From: Dermacentor variabilis
Taxonomy: Eukaryota > Arthropoda > Arachnida > Ixodida > Ixodidae
Reading direction: 5' to 3'
NCBI RefSeq assembly: GCF_050947875.1
Contig: NC_134568.1
Coordinates: 198,376,258-198,440,257 of the forward strand
Length of the DNA: 64,000 nucleotides
The number at the start of each line of letters is the position of its first letter. The stretch's first letter is position 1. Both the position numbers and the translations under genes were made by a program. Shown in pieces: positions 46,090 to 55,922 of this stretch. The notes under the pieces were generated by a model. It did no database searches and was not told the DNA's origin. It saw only the letters and a list, made by a program, of their open reading frames with translations.

Positions 46090-46573
46090 CTGTGATCTGC
46101 CCAGCGACAAAGTTCCCTGAAGCAGTGCCGCTTAAAGAACTCAGCTCAGTTGAGATAGTCAATGCACTACTGTCCATATTTGCGCGAGTTGGTTTTCCTG
46201 CGGAAATCCAATCAGATCAGGGCACAGTGTTTACTAGCGCTTTGACGACAACTTTTCTCGAAAGGTGTGGGGTAAATCTGTTACACAGCTCAGTGTACCA
46301 CCCACAGTCGAATTCCGTTGAGAAGCTCCACTCCGTCATGAAGCGCGTGTTGAGAGCATTATGTTTTGAACATCGAACTGACTGGGAGCTGTGTCTGCCT
46401 GGGGTGATGTTTGCATTAAGGACCGCGCCGCATGCAGCTAGGGGTTTTCGCCAGCTGAGCTGGTGTACGGTCGCTCGCTTCGGACTCCGCTTCGCATGCT
46501 TCGTGAATCGTGGGAAGGCAGGAACGACGACCCAGTCGTGGTGGAGTACGTGCTTAAGCTCCTCGAACGCTTA
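46086..46573 (+). pseudogene. Integrase core, shifted frame, cut by an insertion
   Basis: Continues the integrase in another frame: VICPATKFPEAVPLKELSS, then IQSDQGTVFTS (second Asp), then SSVYHPQSNSVEKLHSVMKR (catalytic Glu). The D,D,E residues are all present. A second missing base near 46440 (before the conserved GFSPAELVYG box) shifts the frame again, and the insertion at 46574 then separates the C-terminal part. The remainder resumes at 47856. Confidence 0.88.
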
Positions 46574-47855
46574 AGGCGCCAATACACTTCGACGTGACCC
46601 GGCGCGCGCGCGCGCGGTGGTTGCGCTACGTCACGGCAGGTCGGCTACGCCGCGTCAGGCGTAAATCCGTCCCCCTACAGTACAACGCCGCGCCCCTGCT
46701 GCAGCTGTAGTAGCGCATGCGCAGTACACCGCGCCGCTCCGTGGCGCCTGTCGTGGAACATCGAAACAAATCTTTCGCGCGCTTCTCAGTCGGTAGCGAC
46801 CGCGGGCCGGACTGTTGCTCGGCGTTGGCACGGATGCAGACACATTCCGCAAGACGAAATTAAGCAGGAGACACACGCTACGATTCGGCGTCCGATCCGA
46901 CGTGCGGCATACTACGATTCGGGGCACACGGTGCGTGCATCCGAAAGATTGAGCGACGCGTAAGCTCCGCCCAGATACAGCCCCCCAGCTTCACTTCATA
47001 TCCACACCGAAAAACACAATACAAACAACTCTGCACAACACTGCTTTGCTTTACGCGAATACTGTCAATAAAATTATGCCCCTGCGAGTGACGGAACACT
47101 TCACGACGGCGCGTTGTCTACTGACGGCTCCGCCAACAACCAGTGATAGGGCCGGTAGGCCTAGCTAGGCGGACGCTGCGGCCGACGGCGCTGGCGATCC
47201 AACGCGAGCTCGTCAAAGAGCGCTTATTTTTGCCAAAACCATTAACACTTTACATTTAGGTCGCCCGTAATTAAATACAATGGTTTACTAGGCGCAGTCG
47301 TTGCGAAGGGCAAACGTGCAAGCGAAGCGAGCAGCCTCGCTCAGACGGTAGGTGTGTGCTGTCTGCCCGTGAAATGCCCACACGTCGCGGCTCCCGATCT
47401 CGCCAGTAGCTTGGTGCTAGTGTATTAGGCGCTGCTTTGCATAACAGGCACACGTTCGAGATAATTTTACTGAAGTGGTAACTATTTCGTGTCGGAAACA
47501 AACTGCAGCAGGCAAGGAAAAAAAAAAGACTGCGAGAAACCGGCCAGCCAGTGCCGCCTCCGTGGAGGGAACGTGAGAGAACGTCACATGCCAGCCACAC
47601 TGTCATTGGCTGCGGCCGAGTAGTGAGTCTCTACCTCGACGAGAGAGGGCGCTAGGCGCTAACTTGCTCGGCGTGGTCGGCGCGAAATGCAGTCGGTTGC
47701 ATTCGGCGCCGGACGACGTCCGAGCGCGCCGAATGCCGCCGGTCGCGTCGGCGCCAGATGCCGCCGGACTGTAGGGGGTCGTGTTTTCGCCAACGTAACG
47801 TCGCCATGACGAGCGCGCGCGCGCGCGCGCGTTACGTCGGAGTGTATTGGCGCCT
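46574..47855. mobile_element. 1282-bp non-autonomous TIR element nested in the integrase
   Basis: The ends are AGGCGCCAATACACT (left) and its inverse AGTGTATTGGCGCCT (right). Similarity extends to about 24 bp (CGACGT[AG]AC) and into CG-dinucleotide runs. A second inverted motif, CCCCCTACAGT, sits inside each end. The flanking duplication is TTA (46571-46573 and 47856-47858). A TTA/TAA duplication with short TIRs fits PIF/Harbinger-type elements, although TTAA ambiguity at the junction allows other readings. No transposase ORF is seen. The interior is GC-rich with only chance ORFs. Confidence 0.85.
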
Positions 47856-49640
47856 TTAAGAAGGGCACAGGAGTTGTCAGGTGAAGCAATGGCAAAGGCC
47901 CAGCAGAGGGCCAAGGTTTATTATGATCGGACCGCCAGGGCCCGTCGTTTTGAGGTGGGCGATGAGGTCATGATATTGCGCACATCGCTAAACAACAAAC
48001 TAGACGTGCAGTGGGAGGGCCCAGCACGAATTGTTCAGAAACTGTCGGACGTTAACTACGTGGTAAGTCTGCCAGGAAAGCGGAAAGCACAGCAAGTTTA
48101 CCACTGTAATCTGCTCAAACCTTATAGACAAAGCGAAGCAGTGGTGTGCATGATGGTAAACGTTCCTGAAGAGCTTCCGGTCGAGCTTCCGGGACTAGGC
48201 TCAGTGACGAACAGGGAAGACACCGGTCAAGTCATTAGTGACTTAGTCAGTGGAGCATCGCTGTCACGTGAGCAGAAAACCGAACTACACCAGCTATTAC
48301 AAGAGTTTCAAGGTCTGTTCTCTGAGAGGCCTGGTAGGACTTCTGTACTTACTCATGATATAGAACTTACCTCCCCAGAGCCAGTACGATCCAAGGCGTA
48401 TCGGGTGTCACCCCGCCAGAGCGATATTATGGAGGCTGAGGTAAAGAAAATGCTACAGCTCGGTGTTATTGAGGCAGGTGAGAGTGATTATACCTCCCCT
48501 TTGATTTTAGTTGAGGTACCGGGCAAGGAACCTCGTCCTTGCGTCGACTACCGCAGGCTTAATTCCATCACTAAGGATCAAATTTATCCGATCCCTAACA
48601 TCGAGGAGCGCCTTGAGAAAGTTAGTAGCGCTCAGTTTATTTCCACCCTAGATCTTGTCAGGGGTTATTGGCAGGTTCCACGTACAGAAGAGGCTAGTAG
48701 GTATGCGGCGTTCATTTCACCAATGGGAACATTCCGTCCTAAAGTGTTGAGTTTTGGTTTGAAGAACGCGCCATACTGTTTTTCAAGCCTCATGGATAAA
48801 GTGTTGCGGGGACAGCAAGAATTCGCTTTACCGTATCTAGACGACGTAGCGATATTCTCCGCATCCTGGTCTGAGCATATGGCACACTTGCGGGCAGTGC
48901 TAGCCCGCCTGCGCGAAGCGGGCTTGAGAGTCAAGGCTCCTAAGTGCCAGTTAGCACAGGCCGAGGTTGTCTACCTCGGTCACGTGATTGGTCAGGGTCG
49001 TCGCCGCCCCTCTGAAATAAAAGTGGCCGCTGTGCGAGACTTCCCGCAACCGCGCACGAAGACCGATATTCGGTCGTTCTTAGGTGTCGCCGGCTACTAT
49101 CAGAGGTACATCCCCAGGTACTCTGATATCGCGGCTCCCCTGACGGATGCTCTAAGAAAGACAGAGCCTCAAACAGTCGTCTGGGACGAGACAAAGGAAA
49201 GAGCTTTTAGCGCCCTAAAGAGTGCCCTAACAAGCCAGCCTGTGCTACGATCGCCAGACTATACAAAAGGGTTCGTTGTTCAGTGCGATGCTAGTGAGCG
49301 AGGCATGGGCGTTGTACTGTGCCAACGGGAAAATGGAGAGGTAGAACACCCCGTCCTGTATGCTAGTCGTAAGCTGACCAGTCGTGAGCAGGCGTATAGC
49401 GCCACCGAGAAAGAGTGTGCATGTCTCGTGTGGGCCGTTCAGAAATTGTCATGCTATCTAGCCGGCTCGAGGTTTATCATTGAGACGGATCACTGCCCTC
49501 TCCAATGGCTGCAGACCATCTCTCCCAAAAATGGCCGCCTCCTGCGCTGGAGCCTCGCTTTGCAACAATATTCCTTTGAGGTGCGTTACAAAAAGGGGAG
49601 TCTCAACGGTAACGCCGATGGCTTAAGTCGAAGCCCCTAA
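47856..49640 (+). CDS. Integrase C-terminus, reverse transcriptase and RNase H
   Basis: An open frame of almost 600 codons. Residues 1-90 are the integrase C-terminal part (YYDRTARARRFEVGDEVMIL, then WEGPARIVQKLSDVNYVV), continuing the frame that was cut at 46573. The RT follows: PCVDYRRLNSIT, then PIPNIEERLE, then FISTLDLVRGYWQV, then FGLKNAPYCFSSLMDKVL, then LPYLDDVAIFS, with the YLDD catalytic box at 48834-48845 intact. RNase H follows with VQCDASERGMGVVL, then YSATEKECACLVWAV, then IETDHCPLQWL, and ends NADGLSRSP. There is no integrase after RNase H. The RT belongs to the Ty3/gypsy type by these motifs. Confidence 0.92.
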   Translation, partial: LRRAQELSGEAMAKAQQRAKVYYDRTARARRFEVGDEVMILRTSLNNKLDVQWEGPARIVQKLSDVNYVVSLPGKRKAQQVYHCNLLKPYRQSEAVVCMMVNVPEELPVELPGLGSVTNREDTGQVISDLVSGASLSREQKTELHQLLQEFQGLFSERPGRTSVLTHDIELTSPEPVRSKAYRVSPRQSDIMEAEVKKMLQLGVIEAGESDYTSPLILVEVPGKEPRPCVDYRRLNSITKDQIYPIPNIEERLEKVSSAQFISTLDLVRGYWQVPRTEEASRYAAFISPMGTFRPKVLSFGLKNAPYCFSSLMDKVLRGQQEFALPYLDDVAIFSASWSEHMAHLRAVLARLREAGLRVKAPKCQLAQAEVVYLGHVIGQGRRRPSEIKVAAVRDFPQPRTKTDIRSFLGVAGYYQRYIPRYSDIAAPLTDALRKTEPQTVVWDETKERAFSALKSALTSQPVLRSPDYTKGFVVQCDASERGMGVVLCQRENGEVEHPVLYASRKLTSREQAYSATEKECACLVWAVQKLSCYLAGSRFIIETDHCPLQWLQTISPKNGRLLRWSLALQQYSFEVRYKKGSLNGNADGLSRSP

Positions 49641-50122
49641 CGTAGGAATCAGCCTCAAAATTGTTTGTTACTGATGTTTTTCTTCCTGAGGCAGGATTTT
49701 TTAACATATTGCTTTTGTTTAGTGTTTCAAAGTGATGATATGCTTTCTAGTGCAATTTTCCAATTTGTGGACGCGTTCTGAGTGATGCTAGACTACTGTA
49801 AGGAACTAGGCAGTGGTATAAAAGGGGAAAGAGCCTGGCAGGGCTTAGTGAGGGTTGTGCCGTGCTTGCTGACTGAGCGGTTGAGTTTCAGCGTAGTTCT
49901 AACGCTTGCCGGGAACGAGAACAAGAATGTGAACTCTCCCGAAGTCACTTTGCAGTGTCCTGTGCGAACCTGAACGAGAGAACGAGGCCTTCTCTGTGCG
50001 CTGCGCTCAAGAAACGTCGAGGGACGCCCGACTTCGGTTATGAGCATCATCGAGCGACATCCCTCCTGACAGCGGATGCAGTCCCCTGTCCATCGGGATC
50101 TCCTTCCCCCGGCGGGGCGGTC
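49641..50122 (+). other. 3' untranslated region and polypurine tract of the LTR element
   Basis: 482 bp without a conserved ORF. The purine-rich GGCGGGGCGG just before the TG of the 3' LTR (about 50111-50120) is the likely plus-strand primer site. Confidence 0.6.
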
Positions 50123-50889
50123 TGTTACGTTTCGCCTACGACGTGCGGTTTAGCCGGCGCGACTGCAACAAAGCGGCAGACATTTTGGCCCGTTCGGCGT
50201 CGCCGCTACGCTCCCCGCCAAGCGCGTCCAGGCATGTTCCGATGCCACGTGTCTTCATGTGCGTGTGTGAGTGTATGTGCCATTGTGCCCGACCGGCGGC
50301 GATACGACAGTAGAAGTCACCTTCTCCTCCCAGCCATTGTGCCCGACCGGAGGCGATACGACAGTAGAAGTCACCTTCTCCTCCCAGCCATTGTGCCCGA
50401 CCGGAGGCGCTACGACAGTAGGAGTCACCTTCTCCTCCCAGCCATTGTGCCCGACCGGCGGCGATACGACAGTAGGAGTTACCTTCTCCTCTTTGTGCCC
50501 GACCGGCGGCGTCACGACAGTATGCGTCACCTTATCTCATTGTACAAGCACGTGCTCGTCTATTGAGGGGTTCCTTCTTGCCCTCAACTGCGAGAGTATA
50601 AAAACAGCTGCCCCCGGACGCCAAAAAGAGGGGCTCCGATTTCTTCTGTTGAGTAAAGTGCACTCCCGTCTCTCTACTTCGGTCAACCTGACCGCCAACT
50701 CTTTGCGATGTTAAAATAAACAAGTTGTTTTGTTGTTACCAGTCGACTCATGCTTTGCCGGGACCTTCGGATGCTTCCAGTTGTACCCCAGGCCGCCAGG
50801 CCAACGCTACCCTTGGGGCTTGCGACCCAGGTACAACCACGGGCGTCAGCGCCGAGTTCACAACCGTTGCCATCGGTGGGATTCAAACA
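50123..50889 (+). repeat. 3' LTR of the Gmr1-like element
   Basis: 767 bp, offset exactly 7358 from the 5' LTR, with three substitutions. The 54-bp tandem array recurs at 50281-50533. It is followed by GTAT (50890-50893). Confidence 0.95.
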
Positions 50890-50893
50890 GTAT

Positions 50894-51930
50894 ACAAATC
50901 TATAGCTTAGAGAAACCTCTGCCAGCTTGCCCTCTTTGCCTGCCGTCGCGTCCTTCTTCCCTCGGATTTAACATGTTTAAATTCTATTCGATTTTCTGCC
51001 TTAGGACATTCACGTAGCTTGCACCAAGCTTTGTCTCTTTCGTGGCCCCTTGCAATCGTCATTCCACGAGGGGACCCGTCTTTTGAATGAAGTGTCACTT
51101 GTTTGAGGAATGAACTTTTCAGCGGCGTCAATGATGAAAACGGTAAAGAATGATACAGCATGAGCTATAGTAAAATTATTTATAACATCTCGTGATAAGT
51201 ATGTGGATTCCTTAGAAGCTTCCCAGTCAGCTGAGGCCAGTTTCCAGCGAGGGACATACGGAGGGGAGCCATGTTGGGTTGCTAAGTTCGGCGTTACTGG
51301 GAAGCGATCACTTCCGAATGAATTTTTGATTACAAGCCATTCTAAATCAGGGAAGATAGAAGGGGAGCCGATCGACAGGTTTATTGACGAGTATGAATTA
51401 TGGTGAGGATTATAATACGTTGGTTCCTTCTTATTGAGGAGACACGCACCGGAGTTTAAAAGAAAGTTTTCAATGAGTCGCCCTCTCGCGTTGCATCGTG
51501 AGTCTCCCCACACCGTGTTGTGAGCGTTAAGATCTCCCACGAGTATGTAAGGTTCGGGAAGCTGATCAATTAGGTTATAAAAGTCTGCTTCTTCGAGATG
51601 ATGTTTCGGGGGTATATAAATGGAACATACAGGGACCAATTTATTAAAAAGAATCGCCCGAACTGACACTGCCTCAAGGGGCGTCTGACGGGCGACGTGT
51701 CGGAAAGCTACAAACTTGTCGGCTACTATTACTACACTACCGGAGGCGTTAGCCTCGTCGCGATTTTTTCAGAAGATCGTGTAATTACGAAGAGAGTTAG
51801 TGCTCGTATGTTTCAGATGTGTCTCTTGAACACACAGCAACTTTGGATTATGTTTGTGTAGGAGTTTTCTAATATCATCGAGGTTATGAATGAGTCCTCT
51901 AACATTCCATTGTAGTATTTGTGTCTCCAT
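50894..51930 (-). pseudogene. I-clade LINE pol N-terminus (AP-type endonuclease)
   Basis: The start is METQILQWNVRGLIHNLDDI at 51930. The next parts are KLLCVQETHLK, then a single stop after YTIF where Trp is expected. It continues LVPVCSIYIPP, then EPYILVGDLNAHNTVWGD, then SSINLSIGSP (the conserved D of the usual SxIDL is N) and SDRFPV (the SDH-like motif, degenerate). A frameshift near 51050 precedes the linker TRRQAKRASWQRFL. Its ATG overlaps the end of the gag frame (stop at 51899-51901) in a different frame, as is usual for I-type LINEs. The reading continues on the far side of the LTR element at 42760. Confidence 0.85.
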
Positions 51931-53025
51931 AATGAAGAAAGTGTTTGTGCTGTGAGCATAAGAGACGAAGATTAGCCACAGGGCCCTTCCCAGGTGCCGT
52001 GACGCGAGGTTTGTCTTTCTTGGAGCGATCGCGAGAATCTCGCCGCTCTTTAGGCGCTGGTGGCGCCGTCTGGCTGGTTGTTGTGTCCATCGCCTCTTGT
52101 TAGGCGCTGGACACGCGCTCTTGCGAGCGCTACGCTTGACGTGACGGCCTCAACACGTCGGAAGAGGCCTTTGAGGCCACGAGTCCTGAGGTCGATGGTC
52201 CCTTTTGTTGGGGTGGCGGAGCAGGGCTAGTTGCAGCCGCCAAGGGAGCAGAAGGCCTCACCGCCGGCTCACTGCGTGTGGGCCAGACAGCCGCTGGGCG
52301 CCGTTGTGGCACCGCCCCTGACGCACCACTTCAGCAAAGCGGTTCGCTGGCAGGTGTGACACCCGCCCGCAAGCCCCCTTAAACGTTATATTTTCCTTTA
52401 CTTTGATTGCAAGGATTTCTTTTTCTTTCTTTCAAGATGGGCAGGATCGCGATTATGCGTCATGCTCGCCATCACAGTTGACAGTGTCGAGTGTCCTGGT
52501 AGGTTTCAGAGGAATGGTCATTGTCTCTACACTTAGCACAGGTCAGCCGGCCTCGACAATTCTGTACACTGTGGCCGAACCTTTGACACTTGAAGCATCT
52601 GAGGGGATTTGGTACATATGGCCTAACGCGAATTTTGAAGTACACGGCGTCGATGGTCTCGGTCAAAACACTTGAACCGTAAGTATTAGGTGCTTGGTCT
52701 GGACTTAGTTTCCATCCCGCCTCATCTTAATTCGTTTGACACTGATACCGTGCTGATCACTCCAGCCCTCCAGGAGTTCAGCTTCAGATAGCTCCAATAA
52801 ATCAGCATCGGACATGACACCGTGGGTGATATTCATGGTACGGTGCGGGGTAATTACCACTGGAACATCCCCAAAGGACACTAGGTTGGGTAGTTTTTCA
52901 TGCTGTTTCTGATCGCGGAGCTCCAGTAGCCGATCACCGTTTGCCACTTTCGATGCTTTGTAACCTGGTCCAAAGACATCAGTCAGAGATTTCGAGACGA
53001 GAAAGGGTGAGATCATCCTCACCAT
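51899..53025 (-). pseudogene. I-clade LINE ORF1 (gag-like), frameshifted
   Basis: The frame 53025-52705 has ISPFLVSKSLTDVFGPGYKA, then LLELRDQKQHEKLPNLVSFG and ELSEAELLEGWSDQHGI. After a frameshift, 52666-52472 carries RPYVPNPLRCFKCQRFGHSV and RLTCAKCRDNDHSSE, which are CCHC-type knuckles (the last Cys is changed to Tyr in one). A Pro/Ala/Ser-rich block (52312-52130) and a Lys/Arg-rich tail (52090-51899) end the protein. The layout matches I-type gag. Confidence 0.82.
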
Positions 53026-53044
53026 TTTTCAGCTTGATCAGACT

Positions 53045-53327
53045 GGATGACGTGGTGGTGATGATGATAATGATTTATTGGCATCCCCTTTGAAACGGGG
53101 CGGTGACAAATAGTCACCTAGCCTGCTTGAGTTAATAGGGTATGCTATACATGCTTTTCATTCTAGAATGTTTCTATACATCTTCTTAATCTTTTTTCTC
53201 ATCCTCAGGAGATCTCTATCTATGAGTGCCCCTTTAGTTTCAGATTATATTGGTTGGTGCCTGAGTAAATATTTCCTTCGTTTATGTATACGCCCAGGTA
53301 TTTATATTGCTTGACTATGGGTATGGC
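53045..53327 (-). mobile_element. 3' UTR fragment of another LINE
   Basis: On the minus strand it contains CTAGGTGACTATTTGTCACC and CCCGTTTCAAAGGGGATGCC. It then has AATAAATCATTATCATCATC with an ACC tail, immediately upstream of the I-clade LINE. The tail and AATAAA suggest a LINE 3' end; no coding remains. Confidence 0.45.
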
Positions 53328-53482
53328 ATAAAAAAGTCACAGTTTCGCCGCGAGGGCGGAGCAATGAATGCGATAGCAACACATTGTAATGCTATACGAA
53401 GTAAGGCTAGCAGCTTTAGGCGCAATATGAATTATAGTAAACATGAGCTTGCTAAGTAAGCAGGTGTGCCCCGGCGTAGCCA
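53328..53482 (+). mobile_element. Unnamed MITE-like repeat, copy C (head only)
   Basis: AAAAAAGTCACAGTTTCGCC, then GAATGCGATAGCAA, corresponds to the head of copies A and B. The later part diverges. Confidence 0.5.
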
Positions 53483-53869
53483 GACCGATATGAAGAGAGA
53501 GACTGGATGACTATGACAAGGCGCGTGTGAAACGGTGGAGTCAAGAAGCGGCTCCCGTGGGCAGGGCGTGCAGGTGCGAAGGGCTACATACGTTCCGTAT
53601 TGCCGATCCGGGCGGCAGATTAGCTAACCTTGACCATACAGCGCGAGGGAAGATAGCGCACATTAAGGTAAAGCTGCAGCAGAGGTCTCGGCTCGTTGTC
53701 GCCCTGATGTGGCCGCCATCGCACGCTCAGCAGATCACACTGGGCGCGCGGGGCACATATGCCATGGGGCGCTCGCTCGAATGTGCTTGGACATGTAGTA
53801 ATGCAATAATCACATCACCAGAAATAAGCGGGGTAATTAATGAGGGGTAGAAACGAATTGCACTAAATA
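53483..53869. other. No gene recognised; possible Helentron 3' flank
   Basis: A 107-codon plus-strand ORF (53527-53850) has no recognisable motif. The segment follows the Helentron endonuclease on the minus strand, so it may be its 3' end. Confidence 0.35.
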
Positions 53870-54540
53870 TAGTATTATGATGTAAACACATGTGAATATA
53901 AGTGGAATACAGTTCGCTCGACGACCGCGACAACAGCCTTGTGGCCGCTGAAGTAGGTTGGCAATGGCAGACAGTGCACTCGGGATGCGACACCCTTTCC
54001 GAACACAAGATGCAAACAGGTGTTGTGGCGTGTAGTAGGCAGTCTGACGTTCTACAGGAGGTGAAGTCCAAATTCGGCATCAACGAACACGACAATACAC
54101 TCGATGGTTTTCACGTCGAAGCACACTGACGTTAAAACCTCCAGTAATGATCACCGGCGCATCCTCGAGGCAAACCGCGCGGAAGTTATGGAGCAAGAAG
54201 TTAGTGACGTCGGTCCGCGAAGTTCTTGGTGAGAGGTGTAATGCTGCGACAATGAAGTCCTGTGATGTTTTAACAGTACACGTATCGTCAAAACTCATCT
54301 GAGGCAACGAGTTGAGTTGGAGGGAACGCTTCGCAGTAAAAGCGTGGTTCCGTCGAAGTGCTCATAAACGGCGACTCCAGCAGTTCGGCAATCGTGTGGT
54401 TTTGCGAGGCCAAGGCACTTGCAACCTAGCAAGTCGACGGCAGTGTCTGTCCACGTTTCCGATAAGCATAGTAGTGGTACCTCGCAGACAACGTGGTCGT
54501 GCGAAACACTGAAGGCGTGCGCAGGCTACGAGCGCACGTT
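53870..54540 (-). pseudogene. Helentron C-terminal endonuclease domain
   Basis: Read on the minus strand: KINVRS at the very end of the helicase frame (54526-54545), then CLSETWTD (about 54430), then AGVAVYEHFDGTTLL. Next is APVIITGGFNVSVLRRE (54170-54110), where the expected GDFN is GGFN. The C-terminal part is in another frame, with LPTYFSGHKAVVAVV (about 53930), equivalent to the S.H motif. This is an APE-like endonuclease as carried by Helentrons downstream of the helicase. Several frameshifts, a stop near 54038 and loss of a catalytic Asp make it inactive. Confidence 0.75.
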
Positions 54541-55922
54541 GATTTTGCATAGTGCTGGGGTGTGTGAATTACTTGGCGGTGATCGTATTGAGTAGATGGT
54601 TTCGTAATCTATTAAATTTGTCCAGGCACGATCGGGGTTTTCTCTTCCGTGGTAGAAGAGGAAGTGTTCTTCAGTGTTCGTTAAGAATAGTCCGTCCAGA
54701 GTGGTGGCTTGGCCTAAAGCTACATAAAGGAGGTTCTGCGAATGGCGCTTTTCATCATCGTAGACCCCCTGGCTGTATGTTCCACCCTGGGATTTATGTA
54801 CAGTAACAGCACTCGCTTGCATTACGGGGAACTGCTTGCGATGGCAGGACACACCCGTTTTTCTGTCCAAAGTTACAGTGGCAGTGCGCAGTTCGGTGGG
54901 AACGGAATCGACAGGAACGACAGGACCAGCAACTTCACGAATAGACTTGGACTTGAGGCGAGCAATGTTGCCACTTGTTTGACAGCGAAAGTAGAGCCAA
55001 AGACGTTTGGGGAGTCCCATTTCGTCGAGCTGCATGTCCTTGAGATGACCCACCTCTCCATTAACTAAGTCGTCAGACACGTCAATTTTGAGGGTAAGCA
55101 TGTACGGCTTTCCTAAGCATAGTACGACTTTTCGCGGCAGGTTACCGACCTCAGCAGTGGTAAGCCAGTGTTGGCGACGTTTTGCCCTCTCACAGTTAGC
55201 ATCGCTGCGGTAGCCGATGATGGCGTCGTCTCCGTAGCCTCGTGTATCGTCTCCACGTCTTGGACGGCGTCTGCGTGTTTTACGCCTCGGCATCCTTGTT
55301 AAAGTAGAATAGTCTGACCGGCTGAGCACAGCGGCATTTTGAGCAGTGTTTGGAAACTAAGCGAACGTGAAGCATGTCGACTTCTTCCTTTTCGAGCGCA
55401 CGACCATCGCCGATCATTGACAGTATAGTGGAGAATATGGCGTCGCTCTGGCGGACGACCGTTGCACAAGCGGGAAGTAGGAGAGGTGATGCCGAGTAAC
55501 TTGGGTGTTGAATACGTTGTTGCGCGTTTTACTGCGTCTGCACAGCTCGCTGGCGCGGAGGGCAGCTGGCGCAAATCACCGCACATGATGAAGTCCAAGC
55601 CGCTGAAAGGGTCGTTGTAATTGCCAGTGATCTGTCGTAGGTGGACGTCGACAGGTGTGAGGGTGACGCTGCTCATCATGCTGCATTCGTCCACAATGAC
55701 GCACTTGACGTTGGTGAACGCGGTACGGAAGGAGTTGAGGTCTCCATCGCGCAAGCCCCAGTCTGCACGCATAGTGAGCTTGAAGGCAGCGCGCTCGGCG
55801 AGTCCATCGATCGCAACCGCTGCCTTGCCTGGTGTGGCGCACGCGACGTCCGCGCTATGCGTGCAGGCGGAGGCGGTGTTTGTGTAGCGGTTGCAGGCGT
55901 CTATAAAATGTCGCTGTTCCAC
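54526..55922 (-). pseudogene. Helentron Pif1-type helicase, C-terminal two thirds
   Basis: Frame 55922-55299: PGKAAVAIDGLAERAAFKL (motif Ia region), then CVIVDECSMMSS (motif II), then FIMCGDLRQLPSAPA (motif III). After a frameshift the frame 55329-54526 follows: GNLPRKVVLCLGKPYMLTLK, then DLVNGEVGHLKDMQLDEMG, then ASAVTVHKSQGGTYSQ (motif V), then LLYVALGQATTLDGLF (motif VI, YVALSRA changed to YVALGQA). It continues without a stop into the endonuclease start. Motif I, the Rep domain and zinc finger are absent because an unrelated repeat abuts at 55923. The Pif1 helicase plus endonuclease arrangement indicates a Helentron (Helitron2) rather than a host Pif1. Confidence 0.87.

Larger units (their letters stand above)
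42765..50889 (+). mobile_element. Complete LTR retrotransposon, Ty3/gypsy type with Gmr1-like gene order
   Basis: 8125 bp, with identical-length LTRs (767 bp), TG...CA ends and the target-site duplication GTAT at 42761-42764 and 50890-50893. The internal order is Gag (coiled coil, SCAN-like capsid, zinc knuckle), protease, integrase, then RT and RNase H. Integrase before RT with a gypsy-type RT is characteristic of Gmr1-like elements; standard Ty3/gypsy elements have integrase last. No env-like ORF lies between RNase H and the 3' LTR. It is split by a 1282-bp element at 46574-47855, which removed no bases. Two 1-nt frameshifts in the integrase make this copy non-autonomous. It lies inside an I-clade LINE. 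Confidence 0.93.

Noticed and set aside
47271..47914. ORFs of about 80-110 codons inside the TIR element
   Set aside because: GC-rich chance ORFs with no transposase signature; one crosses the element boundary.
49641..50122. Possible env-like ORF making the LTR element an endogenous retrovirus
   Set aside because: Only 482 bp lie between RNase H and the 3' LTR. No signal peptide, membrane segment or long ORF is present.
54526..55922. Host PIF1 helicase gene
   Set aside because: Fused to an APE-like endonuclease, frameshifted and truncated by a repeat, so a Helentron remnant fits better.
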